This document shows positions 28,828 to 37,968 of a stretch of DNA of 45,751 nucleotides, piece by piece (position 1 is the stretch's first letter; each line of letters begins with the position of its first letter). Origin of the DNA: Rhodoferax sp. (GTDB lineage: Bacteria; Pseudomonadota; Gammaproteobacteria; Burkholderiales; Burkholderiaceae_C); NCBI RefSeq assembly GCF_013297935.1, contig NZ_JAAFIX010000016.1, positions 1-45,751 on the forward strand, read 5' to 3'. The notes below the pieces were generated by a model that saw only the letters and a program-made list of their open reading frames with translations, had not been told where the DNA came from and made no database searches. The position numbers and the translations under genes are program-made.

Positions 28828-29643
28828 ATGAACACGCACCACGACACGCCTGGCGCCTTCCCGATCGCTCAGGCCGATGTCATCGCGGGAATCGTCAAAG
28901 GAATGGCGGTGCTCGAAAGCTTTGATACCGAACGCCAACGACTGAACGCCACCTTAGCGGCCCAGCGTGCCGGAATCACGAGGGCAGCCGCGCGGCGGCA
29001 TCTGCTCACCTTGGCTTCATTGGGGTATTTGGAGACGGACGGAAGCTATTTCTGGCTTGCCAGCAAGGTACTGCGTTTCTCCGGCACTTACCTGTCCTCG
29101 GCCCGCTTCCCGCGGGTCGTGCAGCCCACGCTGAACCGCTTGGCTGCCCAAACCCAGGAGTCTTTCTCTGCGGTGGTGTTGGATGGCAGCGAGGTGGTTA
29201 TCGTGGCGCGCAGCGGGAATGACTGGCGCAGCTCTCCGGCCGGCAAGGCGCAGGTGTTGGCCTATGGATTGCACTTGGGGGCAAGACTCCCGGCGCATGC
29301 CACCTCCACGGGGCGGGTGCTGTTGGCGGGGCTGTCGGATGCCGCGCTTCAGCAGTGGCTGTTAGACCATCCGCTGCGCCGTCTAACGGCGCATACCGTG
29401 ACCGATGCCGCGGTACTGACTGAGCAGATAGCGATCGCACGTCGGGAGGATTTCAGCTTTGCGAATCAAGAGCATGAGCTGGGTGTGCAGGCACTGGCCG
29501 TGCCTCTGCGCAACGCGCGGGGGGCGCTAGTCGGGGCGCTCAACGTCGTGACCGCACCCCACCGTTGGCGTGCCGGTGAGTTCAGCACAGCCTTGTTGCC
29601 GGTTCTGCAGGATGCGGCGCAAGAATTGAGGGCGCTACTTTGA
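28828..29643 (+). CDS. pobR: IclR-family regulator of pobA (PobR/PcaR type)
   Basis: A 271-residue regulator. The winged HTH lies at residues ~20-85 (TLAAQRAGITRAAARRHLLTLASLGYLE), followed by the IclR ligand-binding domain with LSSARFPRVVQPTLNRLAAQ, LGARLPAHATSTGRVLLAGL and EDFSFANQEHELGVQALAVPL. Members of this branch bind 4-hydroxybenzoate or beta-ketoadipate and activate aromatic genes. The ATG at 28828 (MNTHHDTPG) has TGGAG upstream. It is divergent from pobA, so pobA control is the natural inference. Confidence 0.88.
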   Translation: MNTHHDTPGAFPIAQADVIAGIVKGMAVLESFDTERQRLNATLAAQRAGITRAAARRHLLTLASLGYLETDGSYFWLASKVLRFSGTYLSSARFPRVVQPTLNRLAAQTQESFSAVVLDGSEVVIVARSGNDWRSSPAGKAQVLAYGLHLGARLPAHATSTGRVLLAGLSDAALQQWLLDHPLRRLTAHTVTDAAVLTEQIAIARREDFSFANQEHELGVQALAVPLRNARGALVGALNVVTAPHRWRAGEFSTALLPVLQDAAQELRALL

Positions 29644-29695
29644 GTGTGCCGGTGTCAAGGCGAAAGTAGGCAGTGAGTTGCTGCTAGTTCTCAGG

Positions 29696-29723
29696 TTGTC
29701 ATTTATTCTAAATTCGTTATATT
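29696..29723 (+). promoter_or_regulatory. Sigma-70-like promoter before a 60-codon ORF
   Basis: TTGTCA (29696-29701) and TATATT (29718-29723), 16 bases apart, inside an AT-rich patch that contrasts with the surrounding GC-rich DNA. The small ORF starts 33 bases later. Confidence 0.5.
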
Positions 29724-29755
29724 TCAAATAAATAGAATTAAACGAATGGAGCTCT

Positions 29756-29938
29756 ATGTCGCAGCCCTTTAATCCAGTGGAAGTATTGCCTTTCCGTTTT
29801 TGGTTAAATCCAAACGTAGCGCCTCATGTCACTTCAGGATTCTGCGAGTGCCCTGCCGAGCCGTGGAATATTGAAAGCACACCCGCAGAGTATGCATTGA
29901 CCGAGCCTTCTCCCCTCTCGGAAATTCCTGACAACTGA
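29756..29938 (+). CDS. Small unknown protein, 60 residues
   Basis: No family is recognised. The protein is acidic and Pro-rich (MSQPFNPVEVLPFRFW at the start), with two cysteines in FCECP and no membrane segment. Support comes from a GGAG ribosome binding site seven bases before the ATG and the promoter-like boxes upstream. The ORF is short, so it could be chance. The following 209 bases up to the HTH-receiver gene are AT-rich, hold no ORF I trust, and probably carry that gene's promoter. Confidence 0.4.
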   Translation: MSQPFNPVEVLPFRFWLNPNVAPHVTSGFCECPAEPWNIESTPAEYALTEPSPLSEIPDN

Positions 29939-30147
29939 GGGCAATACGGCTCGTGGTGAGAATTTTTCTCGTTAAAGCTAGAGTGCAAATGTCACATATT
30001 TGCCGTTTGCGAATTTGTAAATCAGCTGACACAGTGAGAAAAGAAGCTAAGGCGGTGGCACAGAGTTGAATAAAATACGACCAAAGCGCCAAAACTGAGA
30101 TATTTAAATCTAGTCGAGGTTTCCTGTGTTTATTTCGACCTTCCGCC

Positions 30148-30783
30148 ATGACCAATAGCAGTGACGTACTGACCACCCAGCAAGCAGCCCGAATTTTGGG
30201 GTTGTCGACCACCTCAGTGCAAAAAATGGTCATCAGTGGAGAGCTGGAAGCTTGGGTCACACCGGGCGGACACCGCCGGATTTTCCGCAGCGCCATTGAC
30301 AAGCTGGTGCAGTCCCGTGGAACAGCGGTTCCCACCGAAACTGGCGCGCGCGCGCTGAGAGTTTTGCTGGCGGAAGACGACCCGATTCAAGTCGCTTATT
30401 TCCAGGCGCTGTTGGCACGCGGCGGGCACGATGTGGCGCTGACTGTGGCCACGGATGCGTCGCAGGCCCTGATCCAGCTGGAGCGCCAGCGCCCGGACCT
30501 GGTGGTGACTGATTTGATGATGACGCCGTTTGACGGTTACCACCTGATCAACGCCATGGCCCAGGAGAGCGCCTACCAGCCGATTGAAGTGATTGTTTTG
30601 ACCGCACTGACCCGCAAGGAAGTCGAAGAAGACGGGCGCTTGCCCAGCTGGGTCACGCTATACCAAAAGCCGCTTCAGGCAGAACGCCTGCTGGGCTACC
30701 TGGACGCACTGGCCACCCGCCTGAACCGGGCGGGCCAGTTCATCCAGGCCCCTGCACAAGTTAAACGCGGCACCGCCGCTTGA
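30148..30783 (+). CDS. HTH (excisionase/MerR-like) - receiver fusion regulator
   Basis: A 211-residue protein with an unusual order. Residues 6-56 form an excisionase-type HTH (LTTQQAARILGLSTTSVQKM, then the wing TPGGHRRIFR). Residues 70-190 form a CheY-like receiver domain with acidic pocket D77/D78, phosphoacceptor D122 in LVVTDLMM, T152 and K174 in YQKPL. Classical response regulators carry the receiver first. No histidine kinase is nearby. The AT-rich 209 bases upstream likely hold its promoter. It stands 48 bases before an RhlE-type helicase gene and may be co-transcribed with it. Confidence 0.85.
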   Translation: MTNSSDVLTTQQAARILGLSTTSVQKMVISGELEAWVTPGGHRRIFRSAIDKLVQSRGTAVPTETGARALRVLLAEDDPIQVAYFQALLARGGHDVALTVATDASQALIQLERQRPDLVVTDLMMTPFDGYHLINAMAQESAYQPIEVIVLTALTRKEVEEDGRLPSWVTLYQKPLQAERLLGYLDALATRLNRAGQFIQAPAQVKRGTAA

Positions 30784-30831
30784 TTGGTTGCGGGGGCTCG
30801 TGCCGCCGTGGCTGCCACTGAGTATCCCGAT

Positions 30832-32076
30832 ATGTCGTTTTCAAATTTAGGGCTGAGCGTCGGCTTGGCCTCTGCCATGGCGCGCCAGTTTGCCTCGCCG
30901 ACCCCCGTGCAAGCAGCTGCTATTCCGCCGGCCATTGCCGGACGCGATGTGCTGGTGTGTGCCCAAACCGGCTCCGGCAAAACGGCTGCGTTCGCCCTTG
31001 CGGTGTTGCAGCGTTGGTTTGGCCAGCAGGGGCCGGGCGGACGCCAGCCGCAAACGCTGATTCTGGTTCCGACCCGCGAGCTTGCGGTGCAGGTGGGCGG
31101 GGTCCTGTCCAACCTGGCGCGTGAGGCGGCCATCGGGGTGAAGGTTTCTGTCGTGTTCGGTGGCGTGTCCATCAACCCCCAGATGATGGCGCTCCGCGGA
31201 GGAACCGACATCGTGGTTGCCACTACGGGTCGCTTGTTAGACCTTGTTGAGCGCAACGCTGTCCACTTAGACCAGATTCGCTGTCTGGTGCTGGACGAAG
31301 CCGACCGCATGCTTGATTTGGGTTTTGCAGAAGAGCTCGATCGCATCGATGCGCTGTTGCCCCGGCAGCACCAAAGCCTCTTGTTCTCGGCGACTTTCGG
31401 GCCTGCGGTGCGCAGTCTTGCGCACACACGCTTGCAGGATCCGCAGACCATTACGGTCGATGCCGATGTCCAAGCGCCTCCCGATATCCGGCAGCGGGCC
31501 ATTCGGGTGGATGCCAGCCGCCGCACCCAGCTACTGCGCCATCTGGTGACCAGCGAAGCCTGGCCCCGTGCTCTAGTGTTTGTGGCGACCAAGTACGCTG
31601 CCGAAATGGTGGCGGACAAGCTGCGCCGCGCCGGGCTGGAGGCCGAGCCGTTTCATGCGCAACTCAGCCAGGGCAAGCGCAGCCAAGTGCTTGCGGACTT
31701 CAAAGCCAGTGTGGTGCAGGTTGTGGTGGCCACCGATGTGGCCGCTCGGGGCGTAGACATCGCCGGGCTGCCGGTGGTGGTGAACTACGACTTGCCACGT
31801 GCGGCGCCCGACTATGTGCACCGTATCGGCCGCACCGCCCGGGCGGGCCAGACCGGCATGGCAGTGAGTTTCGTCAGTGCCGACACCGCGGCCCATTTCG
31901 CGCTGATTGAAAAGCGCAACGGCCTATCGGTCGTGCAGGAAGAGGTTCCGGGGTTTGAGCCGGCGCAAGTGCTACCTGCCATCAGCGCCGACCGGGCTGC
32001 GGGCGGTATCAAAGGCCAGCGTCCCAGCAAAAAAGACAAGCTACGTGCGGCCGGTTTGCTGCAGTCGCTGCGGTAA
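30832..32076 (+). CDS. DEAD-box RNA helicase, RhlE type
   Basis: A 414-residue ATP-dependent RNA helicase. Motifs in order: Q motif region FASPTPVQ, Walker A AQTGSGKT (K50), PTRELAVQ, DEAD in VLDEADRMLDLGF, SAT in LLFSATFG, then ATDVAARGVDIAGL and HRIGRTARAG. A short basic tail KGQRPSKKDKLRAAG ends the protein. Such helicases act in ribosome assembly and RNA decay, often in the cold. The ATG at 30832 gives the family start MSFSNLGLS. Repeat copy D begins right after the stop. Confidence 0.92.
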   Translation: MSFSNLGLSVGLASAMARQFASPTPVQAAAIPPAIAGRDVLVCAQTGSGKTAAFALAVLQRWFGQQGPGGRQPQTLILVPTRELAVQVGGVLSNLAREAAIGVKVSVVFGGVSINPQMMALRGGTDIVVATTGRLLDLVERNAVHLDQIRCLVLDEADRMLDLGFAEELDRIDALLPRQHQSLLFSATFGPAVRSLAHTRLQDPQTITVDADVQAPPDIRQRAIRVDASRRTQLLRHLVTSEAWPRALVFVATKYAAEMVADKLRRAGLEAEPFHAQLSQGKRSQVLADFKASVVQVVVATDVAARGVDIAGLPVVVNYDLPRAAPDYVHRIGRTARAGQTGMAVSFVSADTAAHFALIEKRNGLSVVQEEVPGFEPAQVLPAISADRAAGGIKGQRPSKKDKLRAAGLLQSLR

Positions 32077-32134
32077 TGCTATCAAAATAATAGCTTCTTG
32101 CGCAAGCATTACGAGGGCTGGAGGCTGATTTGAT
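32077..32134 (+). repeat. Dispersed ~57-bp repeat, copy D
   Basis: Begins immediately after the helicase stop codon and ends at the phosphatase start codon. It shares GCTAT, TAGCT.CTTGCGCA and GAGGGCTGG.GG with copy A at identical spacing. The GGAGG in its last block is the only plausible ribosome binding site of the following gene. Confidence 0.82.
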
Positions 32135-32636
32135 GCATAAAAGCGATGCGCCCACAAGCTTGCTGTTTGTCTGCATGGGCAACATTTGCCGCAGCCCCAC
32201 GGCCCATGGCGTGATGCGGCATAAAGCCCGCGCCCAAGGGTGGGGCACTGACATGTTGCAGGTCGACTCGGCCGGCACCCACAACTACCACCCCGGAGCG
32301 CCGCCCGACGCCCGCAGCCAGCAGCATGCCGCCCGCCGCGGATATGTGTTTTCTGATCTGCGCGCCCGCCAATTGCAGGCATCAGACTTCGCCACGGCCG
32401 ACCTCATTCTGGTCATGGACTGGGACAACCTTGCCCTGGTGGAGGCGGAGTGCCCCCCGTACCAACGGCACAAAGTGCGACGGTTGACGGAGTTCTGCAC
32501 CCGCCACGACGCCACAGTGGTTCCCGACCCCTATTACGGTGGCGACGCAGGGTTCGAGGAGGTGCTCGACCTCGTAGAGGAGGCCTGCGACGGACTTTTG
32601 GCGCACATTGCCCGCCAGCGGGCGCAGGCTCGCTGA
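32133..32636 (+). CDS. Low-molecular-weight protein-tyrosine phosphatase
   Basis: A 167-residue phosphatase. The P-loop is C14-M-G-N-I-C-R20-S in LLFVCMGNICRSPTAHG, and the general acid is the aspartate in VVPDPYYGG. Enzymes of this group dephosphorylate tyrosine, often in exopolysaccharide control, but no kinase or polysaccharide gene lies nearby. The ATG at 32133 is chosen: GGAGG lies nine bases upstream, inside repeat copy D. An in-frame TTG directly before it is less likely. Confidence 0.9.
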   Translation: MHKSDAPTSLLFVCMGNICRSPTAHGVMRHKARAQGWGTDMLQVDSAGTHNYHPGAPPDARSQQHAARRGYVFSDLRARQLQASDFATADLILVMDWDNLALVEAECPPYQRHKVRRLTEFCTRHDATVVPDPYYGGDAGFEEVLDLVEEACDGLLAHIARQRAQAR

Positions 32637-32705
32637 CCTTGCGTGCACTCCAGTGGCGCCTTAGCGCACTGCTGGACAGCCGGGCCATGGGGCCGACAAT
32701 GGGGC

Positions 32706-33035
32706 ATGAACGACCACGCCCCCCAGATTGAAATTCCCCCCTCTTTCGTGCAGCTCTACCTCGCGCCGGGTCGGAGCAAACCCTCTGCCCCCTGGGCGCA
32801 GGTACTGAGTGACTATGAGCTTTGCGAAGACATGGCCCAAATGCTCGCGCCCACCGCGGCGGACATGCTGTTCAAGCTGGGCGTCACTGAGCGCGATGTC
32901 CTGGAGCGCTGTTACCGGGGCCTGCGCACCGAGCCCTGCGTACTGAGCGAACCCCAATCTGCATGGGTTCTGCAAAGAATGGCTGAAATTTTGTCATGGC
33001 CGTGGCAGAATCTTGAAAACGTTGTCAAAGCGTAA
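32706..33035 (+). CDS. Unknown 109-residue protein
   Basis: No domain that I can name with certainty. Similar short proteins in Burkholderiales are, from memory, sometimes labelled ATPase with chaperone activity, but no nucleotide-binding motif is visible here. Features: PSFVQLYLAPGRSKPSAPW near the start, ELCEDMAQMLAPTAADMLF in the middle, and LERCYRGL. The ATG at 32706 (MNDHAPQIEIP) is chosen to avoid a long low-quality leader; the ribosome binding site is weak. It is followed by the 216-base promoter region of the sugar transport operon. Confidence 0.65.
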   Translation: MNDHAPQIEIPPSFVQLYLAPGRSKPSAPWAQVLSDYELCEDMAQMLAPTAADMLFKLGVTERDVLERCYRGLRTEPCVLSEPQSAWVLQRMAEILSWPWQNLENVVKA

Positions 33036-33179
33036 CTATCCGGTAACCAAATTGCAAAGACAGCCTATGGAAGCTAGCTCGCCCGTCGGCATGTCTTCTT
33101 TGTACAAAACCGATTTTGATTTTGCAAAAATTTTGTGGAAAAACATGGTTTTTAAGGGTTTGCCCGTAGTGATTGATGA

Positions 33180-33194
33180 GGTAATTTAATTACC
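33180..33194. promoter_or_regulatory. 15-bp palindrome upstream of the alpha-glucoside operon
   Basis: GGTAAT-TTA-ATTACC, a perfect inverted repeat with three-base centre, 57 bases before the ATPase gene. It is the best operator candidate in the 216-base upstream gap. That gap also contains TTTTGCAAAA at 33120-33129 in an AT-rich stretch. No regulator gene is adjacent. Confidence 0.5.
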
Positions 33195-33251
33195 ATTCAA
33201 GCCATCCCGCTGCAGTCCGCAAGGAGTGGGCACACCGTCAGGAGCATGTTT

Positions 33252-34256
<1,005 letters not shown>

Positions 34257-34314
34257 GTTTCAACAGGTTTTAACGCGTCGTGGATGGGCCGCGATGCAAC
34301 AAGAGGAGAAGACG

Positions 34315-35619
34315 ATGATGATGAAGAAGACCATGATAGCCGGAGCTTCCGCTCTGGTATTGGGTGCTGTAGCCGCTCCGGCGATGGCAGCGGATTACAA
34401 AGGGCCGGATTTGAAGGGTGAAGTAGTCACCATCACCTGCCCATGGACAGGTGCCGAAGAAGGCATGTTCAAGAAAGTGATTGCCAATTTCGAGAAGGCA
34501 ACGGGCGCCACCGTCAAGCACTCCTGCTCACAGAGCTCGGAGCAGCAGATCGTGATCGACATCAAGGCAGGCTCGCCTTCCAACATCTCCGTGTTCCCGC
34601 AGCCGGGCCTGGCTGCCAACATGGCTGCCATCGACGGCTTGAAGCCCTTGGGTGCTAAAGCCCAAGACTGGGTGAAAAAGAACTACGCAGCCGGCTCTTC
34701 CTGGGCTGATTTGGGTACCTACGCGAACAAAGCCGGCAAGAAAGAGTTCTACGGCATGTTCTACAACGTGAACGTCAAGAGCTTGGTCTGGTACATCCCT
34801 GAGAACTTCAAGGAAAAGGGCTACAAAGTCCCTAAGTCCATGGAAGAACTGCAAGCGCTGACCAAAAAGATCGCAGCCGATGGCGGCAAGCCTTGGTGTA
34901 TCGGTCTGGGTTCTGACGCCGCTACCGGCTGGCCTGCCACCGACTGGGTGGAAGACATGATGTTGCGCACCCAGACCCCTGAGGTGTATGACGACTGGGT
35001 CAGCAACAAGATGAAGTTCAACGACAAGCGCGTGATTGAAGCGATCGAAGCCTATGGCTGGTTCGCTAAAAACGACGCCTATGTCGACGGCGGTGCCAAG
35101 GCCGTGGCGACCGTGAGCTTCAAGGACAGCCCGAAGGGCATGTTCGGCTCACCACCCAAGTGCTACATGCACCGTCAGGCATCGTTCATTCCTGCCTTCT
35201 TCCCTGAAGGCAAGTCGGACGAAGCTGACTTTTTCTACTTCCCTTCCTACAGCAGCAAGAAGTTGGGCAACCCGGTCCTGGGCGGCGGAACCATTCTGAC
35301 CATTACCAAGGACAGCAAGGGCGCACGTGCCTTCATGGAATACCTGCAGCACCCCCAGTCGCATGAAATCTGGATGGCTGAAGGCGGCTTCCTGACACCG
35401 CACAAGGGTGTTGATCTGGCCAAGTACAAGACCGCATCGCTGAAGAAGCAAGGCGAAATCTTGCAGAACGCCACCACCTTCCGTTTTGACGGTTCCGACC
35501 TGATGCCCGGAGCCGTGGGTGCAGGTAGCTTCTGGAAGGGCATGGTCAACTACTCCGGCGGCGCATCTGCCAAAGAAGTGGCTGACGAAATCCAGAAGAG
35601 CTGGGACGCCATCAAGTAA
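34315..35619 (+). CDS. aglE: Sugar-binding protein, AglE-like
   Basis: A 434-residue periplasmic binding protein. A signal peptide (MMMKKTMIAGASALVLGAVA) ends with likely cleavage after A25 (APAMA-ADYKG). Motifs typical of the carbohydrate uptake family 1 group are TGAEEGMFKKVIANFEKATG and TITKDSKGARAFMEYLQHP. Alpha-glucosides are the probable ligands, inferred from the linked GH13 alpha-glucosidase. GAGGAG precedes three successive ATG codons (34315, 34318, 34321). A hairpin with a T-run follows the gene, as often seen after highly expressed binding proteins. Confidence 0.85.
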   Translation: MMMKKTMIAGASALVLGAVAAPAMAADYKGPDLKGEVVTITCPWTGAEEGMFKKVIANFEKATGATVKHSCSQSSEQQIVIDIKAGSPSNISVFPQPGLAANMAAIDGLKPLGAKAQDWVKKNYAAGSSWADLGTYANKAGKKEFYGMFYNVNVKSLVWYIPENFKEKGYKVPKSMEELQALTKKIAADGGKPWCIGLGSDAATGWPATDWVEDMMLRTQTPEVYDDWVSNKMKFNDKRVIEAIEAYGWFAKNDAYVDGGAKAVATVSFKDSPKGMFGSPPKCYMHRQASFIPAFFPEGKSDEADFFYFPSYSSKKLGNPVLGGGTILTITKDSKGARAFMEYLQHPQSHEIWMAEGGFLTPHKGVDLAKYKTASLKKQGEILQNATTFRFDGSDLMPGAVGAGSFWKGMVNYSGGASAKEVADEIQKSWDAIK

Positions 35620-35655
35620 GTATGTCCTCTGACGTTGCTTCACCGCGCGTCTTCA

Positions 35656-35684
35656 GGCCGGCGGCTTCGGCTGCCGGCCCTTTT
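35656..35684 (+). terminator. Hairpin after the binding-protein gene (attenuator)
   Basis: A 10-base stem GGCCGGCGGC (35656-35665) with GCTGCCGGCC (35670-35679), one G-T pair, closed by the stable tetraloop TTCG and followed by CTTTT. It sits in the 103-base gap between the binding protein and the first permease and probably keeps permease levels lower. Confidence 0.75.
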
Positions 35685-35722
35685 GAATCTCTTTTTCCAC
35701 GACACGCAAAAGCATTGATCCT

Positions 35723-36727
35723 ATGACTGATCAAGTTATCCAGACCATCACCGCTGTACTGGTCAGTATTGCGTTCTGCTTGCTGTACTTCGCCGGCTCC
35801 AACTTCGTGTTGGACAAAATCGCCCAGTTGCCCGTGGGCAGCAAAAACGGGCGTGAGATTTTCCGCTCCAACGTGCGACCGTGGCTTTTCATTGCACCGG
35901 CGCTGCTCTTGCTGGGCACCTATCTGGTGTACCCGCTGTTTGAAACATTCCGCTTGAGCTTTTACGATGCCACCGGAGAGCAGTTTGTGGGGCTTGCCAA
36001 CTTCCGCTGGGTGTTTGTTGACCAGAACTTCTTGCTCACCATCCGCAACAACTTTTTGTGGCTGCTGGTCGTGCCGGCCGCCGCCACAGCCTTCGGTCTT
36101 GTCGTTGCGGTGCTCGCGGACCGCGTCTGGTGGGGCGGGTTTGCCAAGTCCATGGTGTTCATGCCCATGGCTATCAGTTTTGTAGGTGCCAGTGTGATCT
36201 GGAAGTTTGTGTACGACTTCCGTGGGCCGGATGCCGAGCAGATCGGCATCTTGAACGCCATGGTCATGGGCATGGGCTTCCAGCCCCAAGCCTGGGTCAC
36301 GATTCCGTTTTGGAACAACTTCTTCCTGATGGCGATTTTGATTTGGATTCAGACCGGCTTCGCCATGGTGATCTTGTCGGCAGCCCTGCGCGGTGTGCCG
36401 CACGAAACCATAGAGGCTGCCCGCATCGACGGTGCCAGCGAACTCCAGATCTTCTTTGAAATCATGGTGCCGCAAGTCATGTCCACCATCCTGGTGGTGT
36501 GGACCACGATCACCATCACCGTGCTCAAGGTGTTTGACATCGTGATGGCGATGACAGGGGGCCAGTGGGATACCAGCGTGCTGGGCAACTTGATGTACGA
36601 CTGGATGTTCCGCGGCGGTGGCGACTACGGCCGGAGCTCTACCTTGGCCATGGTTTTGATGTTTGCAGTGGTACCCGTGATGGCGTTCAATATCCGCCGC
36701 TTCCGTACCGAGGAGGCACAGCGATGA
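35723..36727 (+). CDS. aglF: Sugar ABC transporter permease, AglF-like
   Basis: A 334-residue permease with about eight hydrophobic segments. An extra N-terminal segment (residues ~5-30) and a polar linker precede [20 protein letters not shown], an arrangement I recall from AglF. The EAA loop that contacts the ATPase is [20 protein letters not shown]. The stop overlaps the start of the second permease by four bases (ATGA), so the two permeases are translationally coupled. Confidence 0.85.
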   Translation: MTDQVIQTITAVLVSIAFCLLYFAGSNFVLDKIAQLPVGSKNGREIFRSNVRPWLFIAPALLLLGTYLVYPLFETFRLSFYDATGEQFVGLANFRWVFVDQNFLLTIRNNFLWLLVVPAAATAFGLVVAVLADRVWWGGFAKSMVFMPMAISFVGASVIWKFVYDFRGPDAEQIGILNAMVMGMGFQPQAWVTIPFWNNFFLMAILIWIQTGFAMVILSAALRGVPHETIEAARIDGASELQIFFEIMVPQVMSTILVVWTTITITVLKVFDIVMAMTGGQWDTSVLGNLMYDWMFRGGGDYGRSSTLAMVLMFAVVPVMAFNIRRFRTEEAQR

Positions 36728-37896
36728 AAAAGTATTTCTCTCTCCCGTCATTGATGGCGCAAGGCCTGTTGCTGGTCATCGTGTTGATGTGGGTGTTGCC
36801 GACATTCGGCCTCTTGGTATCGAGCTTCCGAGAAAAGACGCAGCTGGTCTCCAGCGGCTGGTGGACAGCCTTGTCCACCCAAACCCGGGCCGACATGCGC
36901 CGCACCGCCGGCGCGCAAAGTTTGGTGAAGGAGGGCGATCGCTATGTCATCAGCGGCCGCTTGTTCCCCGAGGGTGGCGGCGTTCAGATCAAGCAGTTCT
37001 CCCTCAAGTCCTCCAACCCCAAAGAGTTCGCAGTCGGCGCGACAGTCGAGGTCGCAGACGGGCAAGTTTTTGATGAAGAAGACGGCAAGCCGGACGGCAC
37101 CCTAGCGGTCAAGGCGGATGGCAGCTACCGGCTGGAGCTGGGTCAGCCTTATGACAAAGACCGTGGTGTCCGGGTGTTTTATGTGGCGGAGTCGCCGCCC
37201 GTGTTCATGACACAGAACTATGAAAAAGTGATTGCCGGCGAGGGCGTGGGTCAGGCATTTCTGAACACCTTCAAGGTCACCATACCGGCCACGTTCATCC
37301 CGATTCTGATTGCGGCCTTCGCAGCCTATGCCTTCAGCTGGATGGAGTTTCCGGGGCGCAAGTTTCTGTTCATCGTGGTGGTCGGCCTGTTGGTGGTGCC
37401 CTTGCAGATGTCTTTGATTCCCTTGCTGCGCCTGTACAACCAGGTCGGAGAGGAATTCGGTACCGAGTCCAAGTCTTATCTGGGTGTGTGGCTGGCGCAC
37501 TCCGCGTTTGGCTTGCCTTTGGCGATCTATCTGCTGCGCAACTACATTGCATCTCTGCCGCGGGACATCATTGAAAGTGCGCGCATGGATGGCGCCTCCC
37601 ATTTCCAGATTTTTACCAGCATCGTGCTGCCCTTGTCCATTCCAGCATTGGCAAGTTTTGCGATCTTTCAGTTCTTGTGGGTCTGGAATGACTTCCTTAT
37701 CGCCCTCGTGTTCCTCGGCAAGGCGCCCGACCAGGTGGTGCTCACCATCAAGCTCAACGATCTGCTGGGTTCCCGTGGCGAAAGCTGGGAAATTTTGACG
37801 GCCAGTGCATTCGTATCGATCGCCGTACCGGTGGCTGTGTTCTTCTCACTGCAACGCTTCTTTGTGCGGGGCTTGCTGAGCGGTTCGGTCAAGTAA
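36724..37896 (+). CDS. aglG: Sugar ABC transporter permease, AglG-like, with periplasmic insert
   Basis: A 390-residue permease, about 110 residues longer than a standard MalG-type protein. Between the first membrane segment (residues ~12-32) and the second (near 185) lies a predicted periplasmic domain of about 140 residues with [19 protein letters not shown] and [17 protein letters not shown]. The EAA loop is [20 protein letters not shown]. AglG-type permeases share this insert, but its role is unknown. Coupled to aglF by ATGA. Confidence 0.85.
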   Translation: MKKYFSLPSLMAQGLLLVIVLMWVLPTFGLLVSSFREKTQLVSSGWWTALSTQTRADMRRTAGAQSLVKEGDRYVISGRLFPEGGGVQIKQFSLKSSNPKEFAVGATVEVADGQVFDEEDGKPDGTLAVKADGSYRLELGQPYDKDRGVRVFYVAESPPVFMTQNYEKVIAGEGVGQAFLNTFKVTIPATFIPILIAAFAAYAFSWMEFPGRKFLFIVVVGLLVVPLQMSLIPLLRLYNQVGEEFGTESKSYLGVWLAHSAFGLPLAIYLLRNYIASLPRDIIESARMDGASHFQIFTSIVLPLSIPALASFAIFQFLWVWNDFLIALVFLGKAPDQVVLTIKLNDLLGSRGESWEILTASAFVSIAVPVAVFFSLQRFFVRGLLSGSVK

Positions 37897-37916
37897 GTCC
37901 GAGGACATCCTTCACG

Positions 37917-37947
37917 GGCGAATTTGCGAAAGCAGGTTCGCCGTTTT
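37917..37947 (+). terminator. Hairpin between permease and alpha-glucosidase genes
   Basis: Outer stem GGCGAA (37917-37922) with TTCGCC (37937-37942), inner stem TGC/GCA around a GAAA loop, followed by GTTTT. It lies 20 bases after aglG and 22 bases before the GH13 gene, and may attenuate transcription into it. Confidence 0.6.
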
Positions 37948-37968
37948 CATTCAAGAGACCTTTCAATC

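Noticed and set aside
29829..30335. 168-codon minus-strand frame over the AT-rich region and the HTH-receiver start
   Set aside because: It overlaps a well-supported regulator gene and shows no family pattern or ribosome binding site.
33120..33129. TTTTGCAAAA palindrome as operator of the sugar operon
   Set aside because: Short and embedded in A/T runs, so chance is likely; the site at 33180-33194 is a better candidate.
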